Notes: a model not told the origin generated them from the letters alone. A DNA stretch of 64,000 nucleotides from Reinekea sp. G2M2-21 (GCF_015687175.1 NZ_JADPQG010000008.1:159673-223672), one strand, 5' to 3'. Numbered from the stretch's first letter, positions 24,784 to 33,167 are shown. Translations and numbers: made by a program.

Positions 24784-27399
24784 ATGATTGATAACTGGCT
24801 AACCCGCTTGCGGCACTGCGCGATAAGCTTGATGTTGGTGACGGGATTGTTAGGGAATGTCGCAATCGCAACGGATCAACCCTTTCAGGAAATTGTTGAA
24901 TTAAATCGGAAAATTCTGTTTCTCTTATCCGTCGAATCCAGCAACGAAGTTGCGCAGCAGAGAGATACATTCATTGCACGCAACTACTACTATTACAAAC
25001 AGCAGTTGCTGCAGCAACTGGAAACGACTCTGCTCTCGGCACCCATCACTGAGCGGTCTAGGCAGGTAAATGAGCTGTTTCGCTATTTGAATGGCTCGCA
25101 AGTACGCGCCGCAGACGGATTGAGTTTTATAGATCTGGTGGATAATCTGCTGATGGAGCACGGGCAGGCTCCTTACTTGAGTCAAACCGAGTTACGCCAA
25201 TTGCGTCAGCTGGAACAACAGATGCTGGTGATTCAGCAGACCTACCAGAAAGACATCAGTGAGCTAACCAGCACATTGGGCAGCCGAGGACTTGAGTTGG
25301 AACCTTGGCAGGACTACCTGGATTTCCTGCAAGCCCGATACGATCGAAACGATATTTACGAGCAGTTCAACAAACAAGCGCCCGCACTTGAAGAACCGGC
25401 TGTTCGGGGCGCAGAAGATAATACGAAATCGGACCTTGTCTGGGGTTATGGAATTCCGGACAAGACCGTGGTTTTGACGTTTGACGATGGTCCGCACAAT
25501 CGCAATACCGCCGCGATTTTGGATACTTTGAAAGAATACAATGTTAAAGCTTATTTTTTTGCAGTGGGCCAGAACATAGGTACGGTAAACGGCGATACCA
25601 TTAAGCTCAGCAAAAGTTCGGCGCAGCTACAGCGCGCGTTGAGCGAAGGTCATATTCTGGCCAACCACAGTTTTACACATCCGGTACTCACCAAGCTCAG
25701 CAGTGAAAAGCAAAAGCAGGAGCTGTTGGATACCAACCGTTTGTTAACGGCCGTATCCGGTGGTGATATCAGTAATTTTCGCCCACCCTACGGCGCAAAG
25801 AATGAACAACTCGTCAAACTTTCACATGATTCGGGTATGCGCTCGGTTATGTGGAATATTGATTCGAAGGACTGGGCTGACCCGATGCCAGAATCCATTG
25901 TGTCTCGCGTGATGGATGAGTTGGAGAAGAAAAAGAAAGGCATATTGCTGTTTCATGATATCCATAAACAGACTGTGCAGGCGTTGCCAGACTTGCTGAA
26001 AGCGCTAGCCGATAAAGGCTATAAGGTCGTAACAATAGACGGCCAGCCCTTCACTGCGGTGAAAGAAACCAAACCTAAGGACAATGCCGATGTACCTGCG
26101 ACAAAGAGCCAATTGTATGGCAATAGCTGGGCATTGATCGTAGGCGTTAACCGTTACCGTTACTGGCCTCAATTAAGTTATGCCGTTAACGATGCGCAAG
26201 GTGTCGAGAAGATTATCAAAGCTAAGTACGGTTTTGAGGATGATCATGTATTCACGTTGTTAGACGAAGAGGCAACACGTGAAAATATTACCGAACACCT
26301 GGCTAATATTTTGTCTGACCCAGACAGAGTAAAAGAGAATGATCGTGTGTTTATCTTCTACGCCGGTCACGGTATGACGCGCGTTTTGCCTTCTGGACGA
26401 AACCTGGGCTACATCATTCCTTTTGACGCAGAGCTTGATAAGTTTCACAGCAAAGCGATTTCCATGACTCATCTGCAGGACTTTTCGGACATGATTCCCG
26501 CTAAGCATGTCTATTTTGTCATGGACTCCTGTTACAGCGGTATTGCGTTGACCCGGAGTGGTGGCAAAGTGGCGCGATCGAAGTATCTTGAAGAAATTTC
26601 GTCACGGCAAGCGCGTCAAATCTTGACGGCCGGTGGCGCAGATCAAGAAGTGGCTGATGGCGGAGCAAACGGCCATTCTATCTTCACCGGTACCTTGTTG
26701 GCGGGATTAGCCGGTGAAGCAGACCTGGACCAAAATAACATTATTACGGCGTCTGAACTCGGTGCGTTTGTGGCACCGTTGGTTTCAGAAAGCTCCAATC
26801 AAACTCCGGCCTTTGGCAACTTGGTCGGCAGCGAAGGCGGAGAGTTTCTGTTTGAGCTGGCTCCGGTTAATCTTTCAGACGCCGCACTGAGCGAAACTGA
26901 ACGTTTAAAAGCGGAAGTCCTGAAATTAGAGAAGGAAAATGCTGTACTGAAACAAACCATAGCTCAATTGACCAACAAGCAATTGGCACATAATGTTGAG
27001 CGCGGTATTGCAGATGAAATCACCACATTGTCCGTTTCCAAGCGAAAGCTGAAGGCGAATGAGTATCACGCTGAAGGACTAAAGCTGTATCAGGCGCAAG
27101 ATTATAAAAAGGCACTGGAGGCGCTCCATAAAGCGATGCTTTATAACCCAAGCAATCCTGGTATCACGAACGATTATGGCTTTGTCCTGTTTAGAGATAA
27201 GCAATACGCAGAGGCACTGTTTTGGTTGGAAAAAACCATAGAATTGGACGCTAAGCGGATTCCAGTCTATTTGAATATCGCCGATACACTTGTTGAACTG
27301 GGTCGCACGAAAGAAGCGGTTCCATACTACCAGTATTATTTGGAACTCTACCCAGACACACCGTTACTTGAACGCATCGAAACCTTTTTGGCGTCTTAA
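24784..27399 (+). CDS. Polysaccharide deacetylase-caspase-TPR fusion protein
   Basis: 871 residues; CAGGGA precedes the ATG. Order: signal-type N-terminus; helical region (~25-200); NodB deacetylase (~228-420) with all motifs present: TFDDGPH (Asp234/235), HSFTH, RPPYG, SKDWADP and LLFHDIH; C14 caspase/metacaspase domain (~447-690) with WALIVGVNRY, catalytic His in YAGHG (~529) and Cys in DSCYSG (~583); leucine-zipper-like coiled coil (~700-735); C-terminal TPRs. NodB enzymes remove acetyl groups from peptidoglycan or chitin-like sugars; bacterial caspases are regulated Arg/Lys proteases, often in defence or death circuits. Having both in one exported chain is unusual. All catalytic residues look intact. 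Confidence 0.85.
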   Translation: MIDNWLTRLRHCAISLMLVTGLLGNVAIATDQPFQEIVELNRKILFLLSVESSNEVAQQRDTFIARNYYYYKQQLLQQLETTLLSAPITERSRQVNELFRYLNGSQVRAADGLSFIDLVDNLLMEHGQAPYLSQTELRQLRQLEQQMLVIQQTYQKDISELTSTLGSRGLELEPWQDYLDFLQARYDRNDIYEQFNKQAPALEEPAVRGAEDNTKSDLVWGYGIPDKTVVLTFDDGPHNRNTAAILDTLKEYNVKAYFFAVGQNIGTVNGDTIKLSKSSAQLQRALSEGHILANHSFTHPVLTKLSSEKQKQELLDTNRLLTAVSGGDISNFRPPYGAKNEQLVKLSHDSGMRSVMWNIDSKDWADPMPESIVSRVMDELEKKKKGILLFHDIHKQTVQALPDLLKALADKGYKVVTIDGQPFTAVKETKPKDNADVPATKSQLYGNSWALIVGVNRYRYWPQLSYAVNDAQGVEKIIKAKYGFEDDHVFTLLDEEATRENITEHLANILSDPDRVKENDRVFIFYAGHGMTRVLPSGRNLGYIIPFDAELDKFHSKAISMTHLQDFSDMIPAKHVYFVMDSCYSGIALTRSGGKVARSKYLEEISSRQARQILTAGGADQEVADGGANGHSIFTGTLLAGLAGEADLDQNNIITASELGAFVAPLVSESSNQTPAFGNLVGSEGGEFLFELAPVNLSDAALSETERLKAEVLKLEKENAVLKQTIAQLTNKQLAHNVERGIADEITTLSVSKRKLKANEYHAEGLKLYQAQDYKKALEALHKAMLYNPSNPGITNDYGFVLFRDKQYAEALFWLEKTIELDAKRIPVYLNIADTLVELGRTKEAVPYYQYYLELYPDTPLLERIETFLAS

Positions 27400-27417
27400 G
27401 ATAGTTGCCGCCGTTTT

Positions 27418-27443
27418 CGCGCGTCAGTCCTGACGCGCGTTTT
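27418..27443 (+). terminator. Intrinsic terminator after the fusion gene
   Basis: CGCGCGTCAG and CTGACGCGCG form a near-continuous GC-rich stem followed by TTTT. It ends the last island transcript. Confidence 0.8.
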
Positions 27444-27497
27444 CTTAATATTGAACTGAAATCGTATAATCGATATTCACTTGGTGCATCTACGGAT

Positions 27498-27863
27498 TTA
27501 ACAGGCCTGTGCACCGTGTTGAGTTATCCCTAATCGGTTACCGAAAGGATCAATCAGCATGGCAACGGTTGCGTCCAAGCTGGTTTTAGCAGGGCCACGA
27601 TACAGCGTGCAGCCGTTGGCTAAGAGGCTGTTTAAAGTGAGTTCAAAATCGTCCACCGCCCAATAGGCCACACTGCTGCTATGCCCGCTGGGGTTCTTGG
27701 CATCGGCAGGATGAAAACCAAGCACCAAGCCCGGTGTTTGAATAAAAGCGAACTGTGGGTTTTCATACTGAACATCTGTATTGAAAAGCGTCGCATACCA
27801 CTGGGCGGCGCGATGAATATCATTGACAAAATATAAAACGGACTCGATTTTGAGGAGCATCAA
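27498..27863 (-). CDS. VOC-family (glyoxalase-fold) protein
   Basis: 121 residues, one vicinal-oxygen-chelate domain with two beta-alpha-beta-beta-beta modules (IESVLYFVNDIHRAAQWYAT; VAYWAVDDFELTLNSLLANG) ending MLIDPFGNRLGITQH. Metal ligands are not clear, so it could be an enzyme or an antibiotic-binding protein. Its 3' end carries the right att-like repeat, and a remnant of a near-identical 3' end precedes the phosphatase on the other side of the island. Confidence 0.8.
   Translation of the reverse strand: MMLLKIESVLYFVNDIHRAAQWYATLFNTDVQYENPQFAFIQTPGLVLGFHPADAKNPSGHSSSVAYWAVDDFELTLNSLLANGCTLYRGPAKTSLDATVAMLIDPFGNRLGITQHGAQAC
27515..27530. repeat. Right att-like direct repeat of the island
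   Basis: Identical 16 bp (CGTGTTGAGTTATCCC) to 14725-14740, here inside the coding 3' end of the intact VOC gene. Similarity continues to 27555. Confidence 0.5.
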
Positions 27864-27881
27864 ACTTCCTTTTGGTTTGAG

Positions 27882-28295
27882 TTATTGCCTTGTTGACCAA
27901 AGCCGGTAGCCATACCCAAACATCAGCGCAGCGAGAAGCAACCAAACGCCAATCACAAAAGCCGCCATCAAACGGCTGCTGGGTTGTTTTTCTGTTTCTG
28001 TTGCTTTATCTCGGGCGCGCTGCAGTACGTGTATGGGGGTAAAACGCAGCACCAGTGCAATACCCAATGGCAGCAAAATGAGATCGTCCAAGTACCCCAA
28101 CACCGGAATGAAATCAGGAATTAAATCGATCGGGCTGAGCGCGTAGGCCGCAATGAACAGAGCTAAGAGTTTGAGCAACAGCGGCATCTGCGGGTCACGG
28201 GCGGCAAAATAGACGACCAGGGTCTGCTGTTTTAGCTGACGGGCATGGTGCTTAAGCCACTGAATAAAGGGCATGGGTGGGATTGCACTCATCAT
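27882..28295 (-). CDS. YkvA-family (DUF1232) membrane protein
   Basis: 137 residues. The DUF1232 core is evident: AAYALSPIDLIPDFIPVLGY then LDDLILLPLGIALVLRF, with a final helix FVIGVWLLLAALMFGYGY. Small inner-membrane protein of unknown function. Same strand as the VOC gene, 18 bp upstream of it, so probably co-transcribed. Confidence 0.85.
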   Translation of the reverse strand: MMSAIPPMPFIQWLKHHARQLKQQTLVVYFAARDPQMPLLLKLLALFIAAYALSPIDLIPDFIPVLGYLDDLILLPLGIALVLRFTPIHVLQRARDKATETEKQPSSRLMAAFVIGVWLLLAALMFGYGYRLWSTRQ

Positions 28296-28529
28296 CTAGA
28301 GAAACGTCGGCTATTGTGACCGGAAACCTTTAGGATGAACACCGTAAAGCGTTCTTTGCCGCGTATTGGGCGGAGCACCCCGAATGGTCCTCACTTAAAT
28401 GTATTTAGCGTGTAAGTTTTCATTTCGGGAGCATCTGCGACCTGGCTGAACAGTTTATTTCTTGACGTTAAAAACTCATCAGATCCGAAGATTGGTTTGT
28501 AGTTCAACACGAAAGTGCCTTTCAGAGTT

Positions 28530-28650
28530 TTTCTCTCCAAGGGGCGATCCCCTTGAACCCCCTTTTGTCGCCCGCTTTGGTGCTCTTCCTAAATTGCCAC
28601 TTTCTTCGAACGGTCGCTTGAGCGTGCATCCCTGCCCGCGCGGCGCTTGC
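28530..28650 (-). repeat. Dispersed intergenic repeat, copy B
   Basis: On the minus strand it reads GGCAGGGAT, the core GCACGCTCAAGCGACCGTT, then an A/G-rich stretch with AAAAGGGGG and CAAGGGGATCGCCCCTTGG. It shares 22 consecutive bases with copy C (28606-28627 against 55956-55977) and lower similarity beyond. Confidence 0.7.
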
Positions 28651-28873
28651 AAGGGCATCCATGCCCTTGAATCCGTTGCGACGTGTCAATTATGTCAGCC
28701 AAAGCAGATGCGACGGAACGGCTATTTACGCCAGTCATTGGTACATTGAATTTGAAGGTTAGTTTTTCCATTGAGAACCTAATTCATGCCAAGGTGTCCA
28801 TTTTCCCTAGCCGTATCGCCGAATAAATTGAATGAAAAAAATGCTTGCAAGGCCGCCTTAGCTGGAGCAAACT

Positions 28874-28896
28874 TTACTAAACCGTTTAGTTAATGT
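28874..28896. promoter_or_regulatory. TetR-type operator, copy 2, upstream of trpB
   Basis: The palindrome ACTAAACCGTTTAGT (28876-28890) lies 62 bp before the trpB ATG, and the 23-bp context is identical to the site upstream of the tetR gene at 6606-6628. It suggests trpBA belongs to the regulon of that or a paralogous TetR repressor. Confidence 0.65.
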
Positions 28897-28951
28897 TGCT
28901 GACCCGTTCGGTGTTTGAAATGGGTGACCAACCCCAGAAAGAGGAAATGTC

Positions 28952-30214
28952 ATGATCCGCAGTGAAAATGGTTATTTCGGCGAGTTTGGTGGCCGTTATG
29001 TCCCTGAAATTTTATTGCCAGCGCTGACCGAGCTGGAAACCATGTTTAATGAACTGCGTGATGACCCGTCTTTCTGGCAGGAGTATTTAACGCTGACTCA
29101 GGAATTCAGCGGCCGTCCGACGCCATTAACGCCACTGCGACGCCTGTCCAAAGAACTGGGTGGTGCGCAGATCTGGTTGAAGCGCGAAGATTTGAATCAC
29201 TCCGGCGCTCACAAGGTTAACAACGTTCTGGGCCAAGGTTTGCTGGTGCAGCGTATGGGTAAGAAGCGCGTTATCGCGGAAACTGGAGCTGGGCAGCACG
29301 GTCTGGCAACGGCAATCATGGCCGCACGCTTGGGTCTGGACGCCACGATTTACATGGGCGCCGATGATATTGAACGACAATATTCCAACGTTTTCTGGAT
29401 GCGTCAGTTGGGAGCAGAAGTGGTTGGTGTGGAAACCGGCGCCCGTACGTTAAAAGAAGCACTGGATGAAGCCTTGCGCGATTGGGCAGCTTCGGTTGAA
29501 ACCACGCACTATGTCTTGGGTACAGTATGTGGACCTGCTCCATTTCCGGAATTGGTTGCTTATTTCCAAAGCGTGATTTCGCAGGAAATGAAACAACAGG
29601 CAATGGCACAGATTGGTCGCTTACCCGATGAAGTGGTGGCATGCGTGGGTGGTGGCTCTAACGCCATAGGCGCGTTTGCCGCGTTTTTGGATGACCCTGA
29701 AGTTGCCTTGGTCGGCGTCGAAGCCGGTGGTATCAGTTTGAAAGACGGGGAGCACTCGATACGTATGCTGCCGAACACAGGCGAAACCGGTATTGCTCAA
29801 GGATACAAAACGCTGTTCCTGCAAAACGAAGATGGGCAGTTGGGCGACACGCACAGTATTGCTGCAGGGCTTGACTACGTCGGCGTATCGCCAATTCTGG
29901 CGCATCTTTCGCAAACCGGCCGGGTCACGCCAGATATGGCGTTAGACACTGAAGTAACCGAAGCCTTCAAATTGTTGATGAAAACCGAAGGGATCATTCC
30001 TGCTTTGGAAAGCTCTCACGCGTTGGCCGGTGGCTTTAAACGCGCAAAAACCATGCGCCCGGATCAGCACATCGTGATTAATTTAAGTGGTCGTGGCGAT
30101 AAAGATATTTTCAACATTGCCCGCGCGTTTCCGCAGCCGGAATGGTCTGACTTTTTACAGCGCGAAAGTGAACGCGCTAAAGAATTGTTCGATGCAACGA
30201 AGGAGGGTAACTGA
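28952..30214 (+). CDS. trpB: Tryptophan synthase beta chain
   Basis: 420 residues, slightly longer than the usual ~400. Condenses indole with L-serine using PLP, final step of tryptophan synthesis. PLP lysine in HSGAHKVNN, catalytic Glu in AETGAGQHG, phosphate cup GGGSNAIG and the C-terminal HALAGG/LSGRGDKD segments are all present. AGAGGAAATGTC precedes the ATG. Its TGA shares one base with the trpA ATG (TGATG), so the two subunits are translated in step. Confidence 0.97.
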   Translation: MIRSENGYFGEFGGRYVPEILLPALTELETMFNELRDDPSFWQEYLTLTQEFSGRPTPLTPLRRLSKELGGAQIWLKREDLNHSGAHKVNNVLGQGLLVQRMGKKRVIAETGAGQHGLATAIMAARLGLDATIYMGADDIERQYSNVFWMRQLGAEVVGVETGARTLKEALDEALRDWAASVETTHYVLGTVCGPAPFPELVAYFQSVISQEMKQQAMAQIGRLPDEVVACVGGGSNAIGAFAAFLDDPEVALVGVEAGGISLKDGEHSIRMLPNTGETGIAQGYKTLFLQNEDGQLGDTHSIAAGLDYVGVSPILAHLSQTGRVTPDMALDTEVTEAFKLLMKTEGIIPALESSHALAGGFKRAKTMRPDQHIVINLSGRGDKDIFNIARAFPQPEWSDFLQRESERAKELFDATKEGN

Positions 30215-30978
30215 TGTTTCCGAAACAAAACGATAAGCTGCAGGTGATGTCTCACGCGGTGGTCGGTTTCCCGAACCTCGATGAAAATGAAAAAGCGATT
30301 GCCGGGCTGGTCGCGGCAGGTGTGAATCTGATCGAGTTGCAGGTTCCTTTCAGTGACCCGGTGGCCGACGGCCACACCCTGGTGAATGCCTGTTACGAAG
30401 CGCTGAAACACGGTGGCTCAGTGCGCGCTACGTTGGAGCTGGCTAAAAAGGTCAGCGCCGCACATCCCAATACCTCCTTCATTTTAATGAGCTATTTGAA
30501 TCCGTTGTATCGTTACGGTTTGGAGCAGCTGTTCCGCGATGCAGCAGCAGCAGGTTTTAAAGGGATGATCATTCCAGATATGCCGGTCGAAGAGTTTGAA
30601 CCCTGGATGCCGTTACTTGACGAATTGGGTATCGCCCCGATCTTAATGGTAACGCCCAATACATCCGATGAGCGGGTGGCGCGCATCGCCAAGTCAGCTC
30701 GGGGTATGGTGTATGTTGTGTCGCGAATGGGGGTGACGGGTAAGCAAACGCAATGGGGTGAAGAGTTTAATCAGTACGTTGCGCGGATTCGTCAACATAC
30801 CGATTTACCTCTGGCTATTGGTTTTGGGGTGCGGGCTGCCAGTGATTTACAGGCCCTGACCGGTACCGCTGAAGTCGCGGCCTTTTGCTCCAAGTACATT
30901 GAATGGCAACGCGACAGTGGCAGCGATGAAGCCGCGAAGCTGATGCGTCAGTTATTGGTCGACGCGCAACTCGCCTAA
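30214..30978 (+). CDS. trpA: Tryptophan synthase alpha chain
   Basis: 254 residues. Cleaves indole-3-glycerol phosphate to indole, which is channelled to TrpB. The catalytic Glu and Asp are present in IELQVPFSDPVADG, where the usual Gly after the Glu-Leu pair is Gln. The C-terminal phosphate-binding Gly-Ser pair (GSA in enterics) reads AAFCSKY, so the Gly is Cys. The N-terminus is also ~10 residues shorter than in E. coli. It belongs to a divergent TrpA type; operon position makes the function secure. Confidence 0.93.
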   Translation: MFPKQNDKLQVMSHAVVGFPNLDENEKAIAGLVAAGVNLIELQVPFSDPVADGHTLVNACYEALKHGGSVRATLELAKKVSAAHPNTSFILMSYLNPLYRYGLEQLFRDAAAAGFKGMIIPDMPVEEFEPWMPLLDELGIAPILMVTPNTSDERVARIAKSARGMVYVVSRMGVTGKQTQWGEEFNQYVARIRQHTDLPLAIGFGVRAASDLQALTGTAEVAAFCSKYIEWQRDSGSDEAAKLMRQLLVDAQLA

Positions 30979-31000
30979 GTGTAAGAGCGTCGGCACATTA

Positions 31001-31026
31001 AACCGAGCCTTGGCTCGGTTTTTTTT
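31001..31026 (+). terminator. Intrinsic terminator of trpBA
   Basis: ACCGAGCC and GGCTCGGT form an 8-bp stem followed by eight or more T. The T tract touches the stop codon of the convergent binding-protein gene. Confidence 0.9.
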
Positions 31027-31799
31027 CATTGGATGCGTTGAGATGCGGAGAATTTAGGATCGTGCTGCATGTCTTGCAGCGCCGCATTGATTTCGTCCTG
31101 GTGGTTTATCCACATACTTTTCTTGCTTACCATAATATGCAGACTGTTGCGCGAGAAAACGGTTTCGGTAAACATGAGTTGGTGTTGCGTATCCAGACGT
31201 TCCAATAAGGGCTTCATGGTCAAGGGAAAGTCAATTAATGCATCGGCACGGTTGGCCAGTAAGAAGCGGATCTGCTGTTCATCCGTCTTAACGTACTCTG
31301 TTTTGATGCCAACGGCTTTTACCGTGGACTCATACCATCCGTTACCGTAAGTGGAAACCAACGTTAGGTCGGTATCGTAGATGTCTTCTACGTTTTTAAT
31401 GGCTTCGATGGCACTCAGTTTTGGGTGATTCTTCTTTACCAGCAGATTGAATTCAATGTTGAAGAACGGCGTCGGTACCGTCTCAGCATAAACCCTGCGT
31501 TCATCCGTGGGTAGAGTAATCAGAATATCGGCCAAGCCATTTTCAACCTCGGCCTGCGAACGCTTCCACGGTTGTCTGCGTATTTCAACATCCAGATCCA
31601 ACCGCGTGACAAACAATTCAGAAAAGATCTCTTCGAAGATGCCGACAAACTCTCCGTTGTCGTCACGGTAGTCGATGGGGTACCAGTCTTGATCGTGGGT
31701 CGCCCAGATAATTTTATCAGGCCTGTCTGCAGCGAATAGTGCAGAAATCGGGGTCATAGCGAAGCATGTGAAAGTCAGCATCAATACGATTCGTTTCAT
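31026..31799 (-). CDS. Orphan periplasmic solute-binding protein
   Basis: 257 residues with a signal peptide (IVLMLTFTCFAMTPISALFAA) and a type-3 (amino-acid-type) binding fold: DQDWYPIDYRDDNGEFVGIF, the lobe-linking DILITLPTDERRVYAE and a C-terminal ALIDFPLTMKPLL. No permease or ATPase is adjacent, so it may serve an unlinked transporter or a sensor rather than uptake. Ligand unknown. Confidence 0.75.
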   Translation of the reverse strand: MKRIVLMLTFTCFAMTPISALFAADRPDKIIWATHDQDWYPIDYRDDNGEFVGIFEEIFSELFVTRLDLDVEIRRQPWKRSQAEVENGLADILITLPTDERRVYAETVPTPFFNIEFNLLVKKNHPKLSAIEAIKNVEDIYDTDLTLVSTYGNGWYESTVKAVGIKTEYVKTDEQQIRFLLANRADALIDFPLTMKPLLERLDTQHQLMFTETVFSRNSLHIMVSKKSMWINHQDEINAALQDMQHDPKFSASQRIQ

Positions 31800-32125
31800 A
31801 ACGTAATCAGGCTCACAGCAGGGGAGATCGTTTCAGTGTAGCCGAACCTTGTTTGAGGATCAGCTGATCAATTTGCACCGTTTTATGTGACGTTACATTG
31901 AACAGAAACTGTGCTTAATATTTGACCTGAGTGCCGGTTTTATTCTCGAATCTTTGCTACGGTACCTCCGTTTCATTGCCTTCAGCCCTCGTGCTGGCTG
32001 CGAGTTACTCATGTCACGCGAGGGCGGTTCAATGCTTTTCAGCAAGCTCCGTGTGGTTTTCAACCCCCGTCGTCAACAAGGAATGCACATTGTGGTGCAT
32101 GACACTGTTTATAAAAGGATATCCG
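31800..32125. other. Gene-free interval between divergent genes
   Basis: 326 bp separate the binding-protein gene from the DUF2167 gene. The only clear structure is an inverted repeat at 32083-32100. A frame open from 31931 runs into the DUF2167 gene but has no RBS or protein-like character. Confidence 0.5.
32083..32100. promoter_or_regulatory. Inverted repeat upstream of the DUF2167 gene
   Basis: ATGCAC-ATTGTG-GTGCAT, 25 bp before the start codon. Possible operator or leader hairpin; no cognate protein apparent. Confidence 0.35.
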
Positions 32126-33052
32126 ATGTTAAAAAACACTGCGCTACTATCACTGCTGGTTATGATTGCTGGCTTGAGTCACGCCACTACCCCGGTTTTG
32201 CCGGAATACGATGAAGCGACGCTCTCGCTGATGGGCGAAGAAGAACAGGCTTACTATCGCTGGGAGCAAGAGTTTGTCCATTCGTTGGATTATCAGGACG
32301 GCATTATCAGTCTGCCCGGTGGTAAAGCGGTTCTGGACGTACCCGAGGGCTTTTATTACCTGTCGCCGCAAGACACAGAGCGCGTATTAAGTGATGCATG
32401 GGGTAATATTCCCAGCAATGAGTTGTCCTTGGGTATGTTGTTTCCTTCGCGCTTTCACCCTATGTCGGATGACTCCTGGGGCGTCACCATCGACTTTGAA
32501 AACGACGGCCATGTGTCGGACAAAGATGCGCATAAAATCGATTACGATGATCTACTGAAAGACATGAAAGCCGACGTAAGGGCGTCCAGCGAATGGCGTG
32601 TTGAGAACGGTTATGAAACCATCGAATTGGTCGGTTGGGCCGCCCAACCGTATTACGATGAAATCGGTAAAAAACTGCATTGGGCGAAAACTCTGCGCTT
32701 TGGTGATGCCGAATCGGAAACGCTCAACTACAACGTTCGTGTGTTGGGGCGTGAAGGTGTGTTGGTGATGAACTTCATTGCCAGTATTGAACAGCTGGCC
32801 GACGTGGAACAATCACTTCCCAGCGTGATGGCCATGCCAAGTTTTACACCGGGAAATACATACGCGGACTATGATCCGAGCATCGACAAACTGGCGGCCT
32901 ATGGCATTGGGGGATTGGTCGCTGGTAAGGTGTTGGCCAAAACCGGATTGTTTGCGGTAGCCCTGGTATTTCTGAAGAAATTCGGAATATTTATCGTGGT
33001 TGGGCTTGGTGCACTTTTGCGGTCGATCTTTGGTCGCAAAAAAGAATCCTGA
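32126..33052 (+). CDS. DUF2167 membrane-anchored protein
   Basis: 308 residues from the ATG preceded by AAAAGGAT. Signal peptide TALLSLLVMIAGLSHA; the mature domain shows DUF2167 features (GGKAVLDVPEGFYYLSPQDT; WVIDFENDGHVSDKDA-like segment WGVTIDFENDGHVSD; YNVRVLGREGVLVMNFIAS). Two C-terminal hydrophobic stretches (IGGLVAGKVLAKTGLFAVAL; FGIFIVVGLGALLRSIFG) anchor it. Function unknown; members are often stress-linked. Confidence 0.85.
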   Translation: MLKNTALLSLLVMIAGLSHATTPVLPEYDEATLSLMGEEEQAYYRWEQEFVHSLDYQDGIISLPGGKAVLDVPEGFYYLSPQDTERVLSDAWGNIPSNELSLGMLFPSRFHPMSDDSWGVTIDFENDGHVSDKDAHKIDYDDLLKDMKADVRASSEWRVENGYETIELVGWAAQPYYDEIGKKLHWAKTLRFGDAESETLNYNVRVLGREGVLVMNFIASIEQLADVEQSLPSVMAMPSFTPGNTYADYDPSIDKLAAYGIGGLVAGKVLAKTGLFAVALVFLKKFGIFIVVGLGALLRSIFGRKKES

Positions 33053-33073
33053 ATGTAAAAAAACAAGTACCAG

Positions 33074-33116
33074 AAACGACAAGAGGCAACGTAGGTTGCC
33101 TCTTGTCGTTTTATTT
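33074..33116. terminator. Bidirectional terminator
   Basis: A perfect 15-bp stem (ACGACAAGAGGCAAC / GTTGCCTCTTGTCGT) with a GTAG loop and T-rich ends on both strands separates two convergent genes. Confidence 0.9.
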
Positions 33117-33167
33117 ATCCGCGTTAAGGTGAGTCACCAAATACATTGTGTCACCAGTCAGTCCGGC

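Larger units (their letters stand above)
14741..27514 (+). mobile_element. 12.8-kb genomic island (RHS / deacetylase-caspase)
   Basis: Every gene in this segment is on the plus strand, whereas both flanks (YkvA-VOC on the right, phosphatase on the left) are minus-strand and would be contiguous without it. The edges carry direct repeats of VOC-gene 3' sequence. Much of the interior from ~19.6 to 24.2 kb is visibly AT-rich. No integrase or transposase gene is present, so it would be non-autonomous or decayed. The boundaries are inference from repeats and gene orientation. Confidence 0.5.
28296..28951. other. 656-bp intergenic region upstream of trpBA
   Basis: Holds dispersed repeat copy B (~28530-28650) and, close to trpB, the second TetR-type operator. 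Frames that are open through the repeat resemble spurious translations of the same repeat elsewhere and are not accepted as genes. No Trp-rich leader peptide or attenuator hairpin was seen. Confidence 0.6.

Noticed and set aside
28462..28749. 95-residue plus-strand frame upstream of trpB
   Set aside because: It is a translation of dispersed repeat copy B (for example SSNGRLSVHPCPRG) with no RBS.
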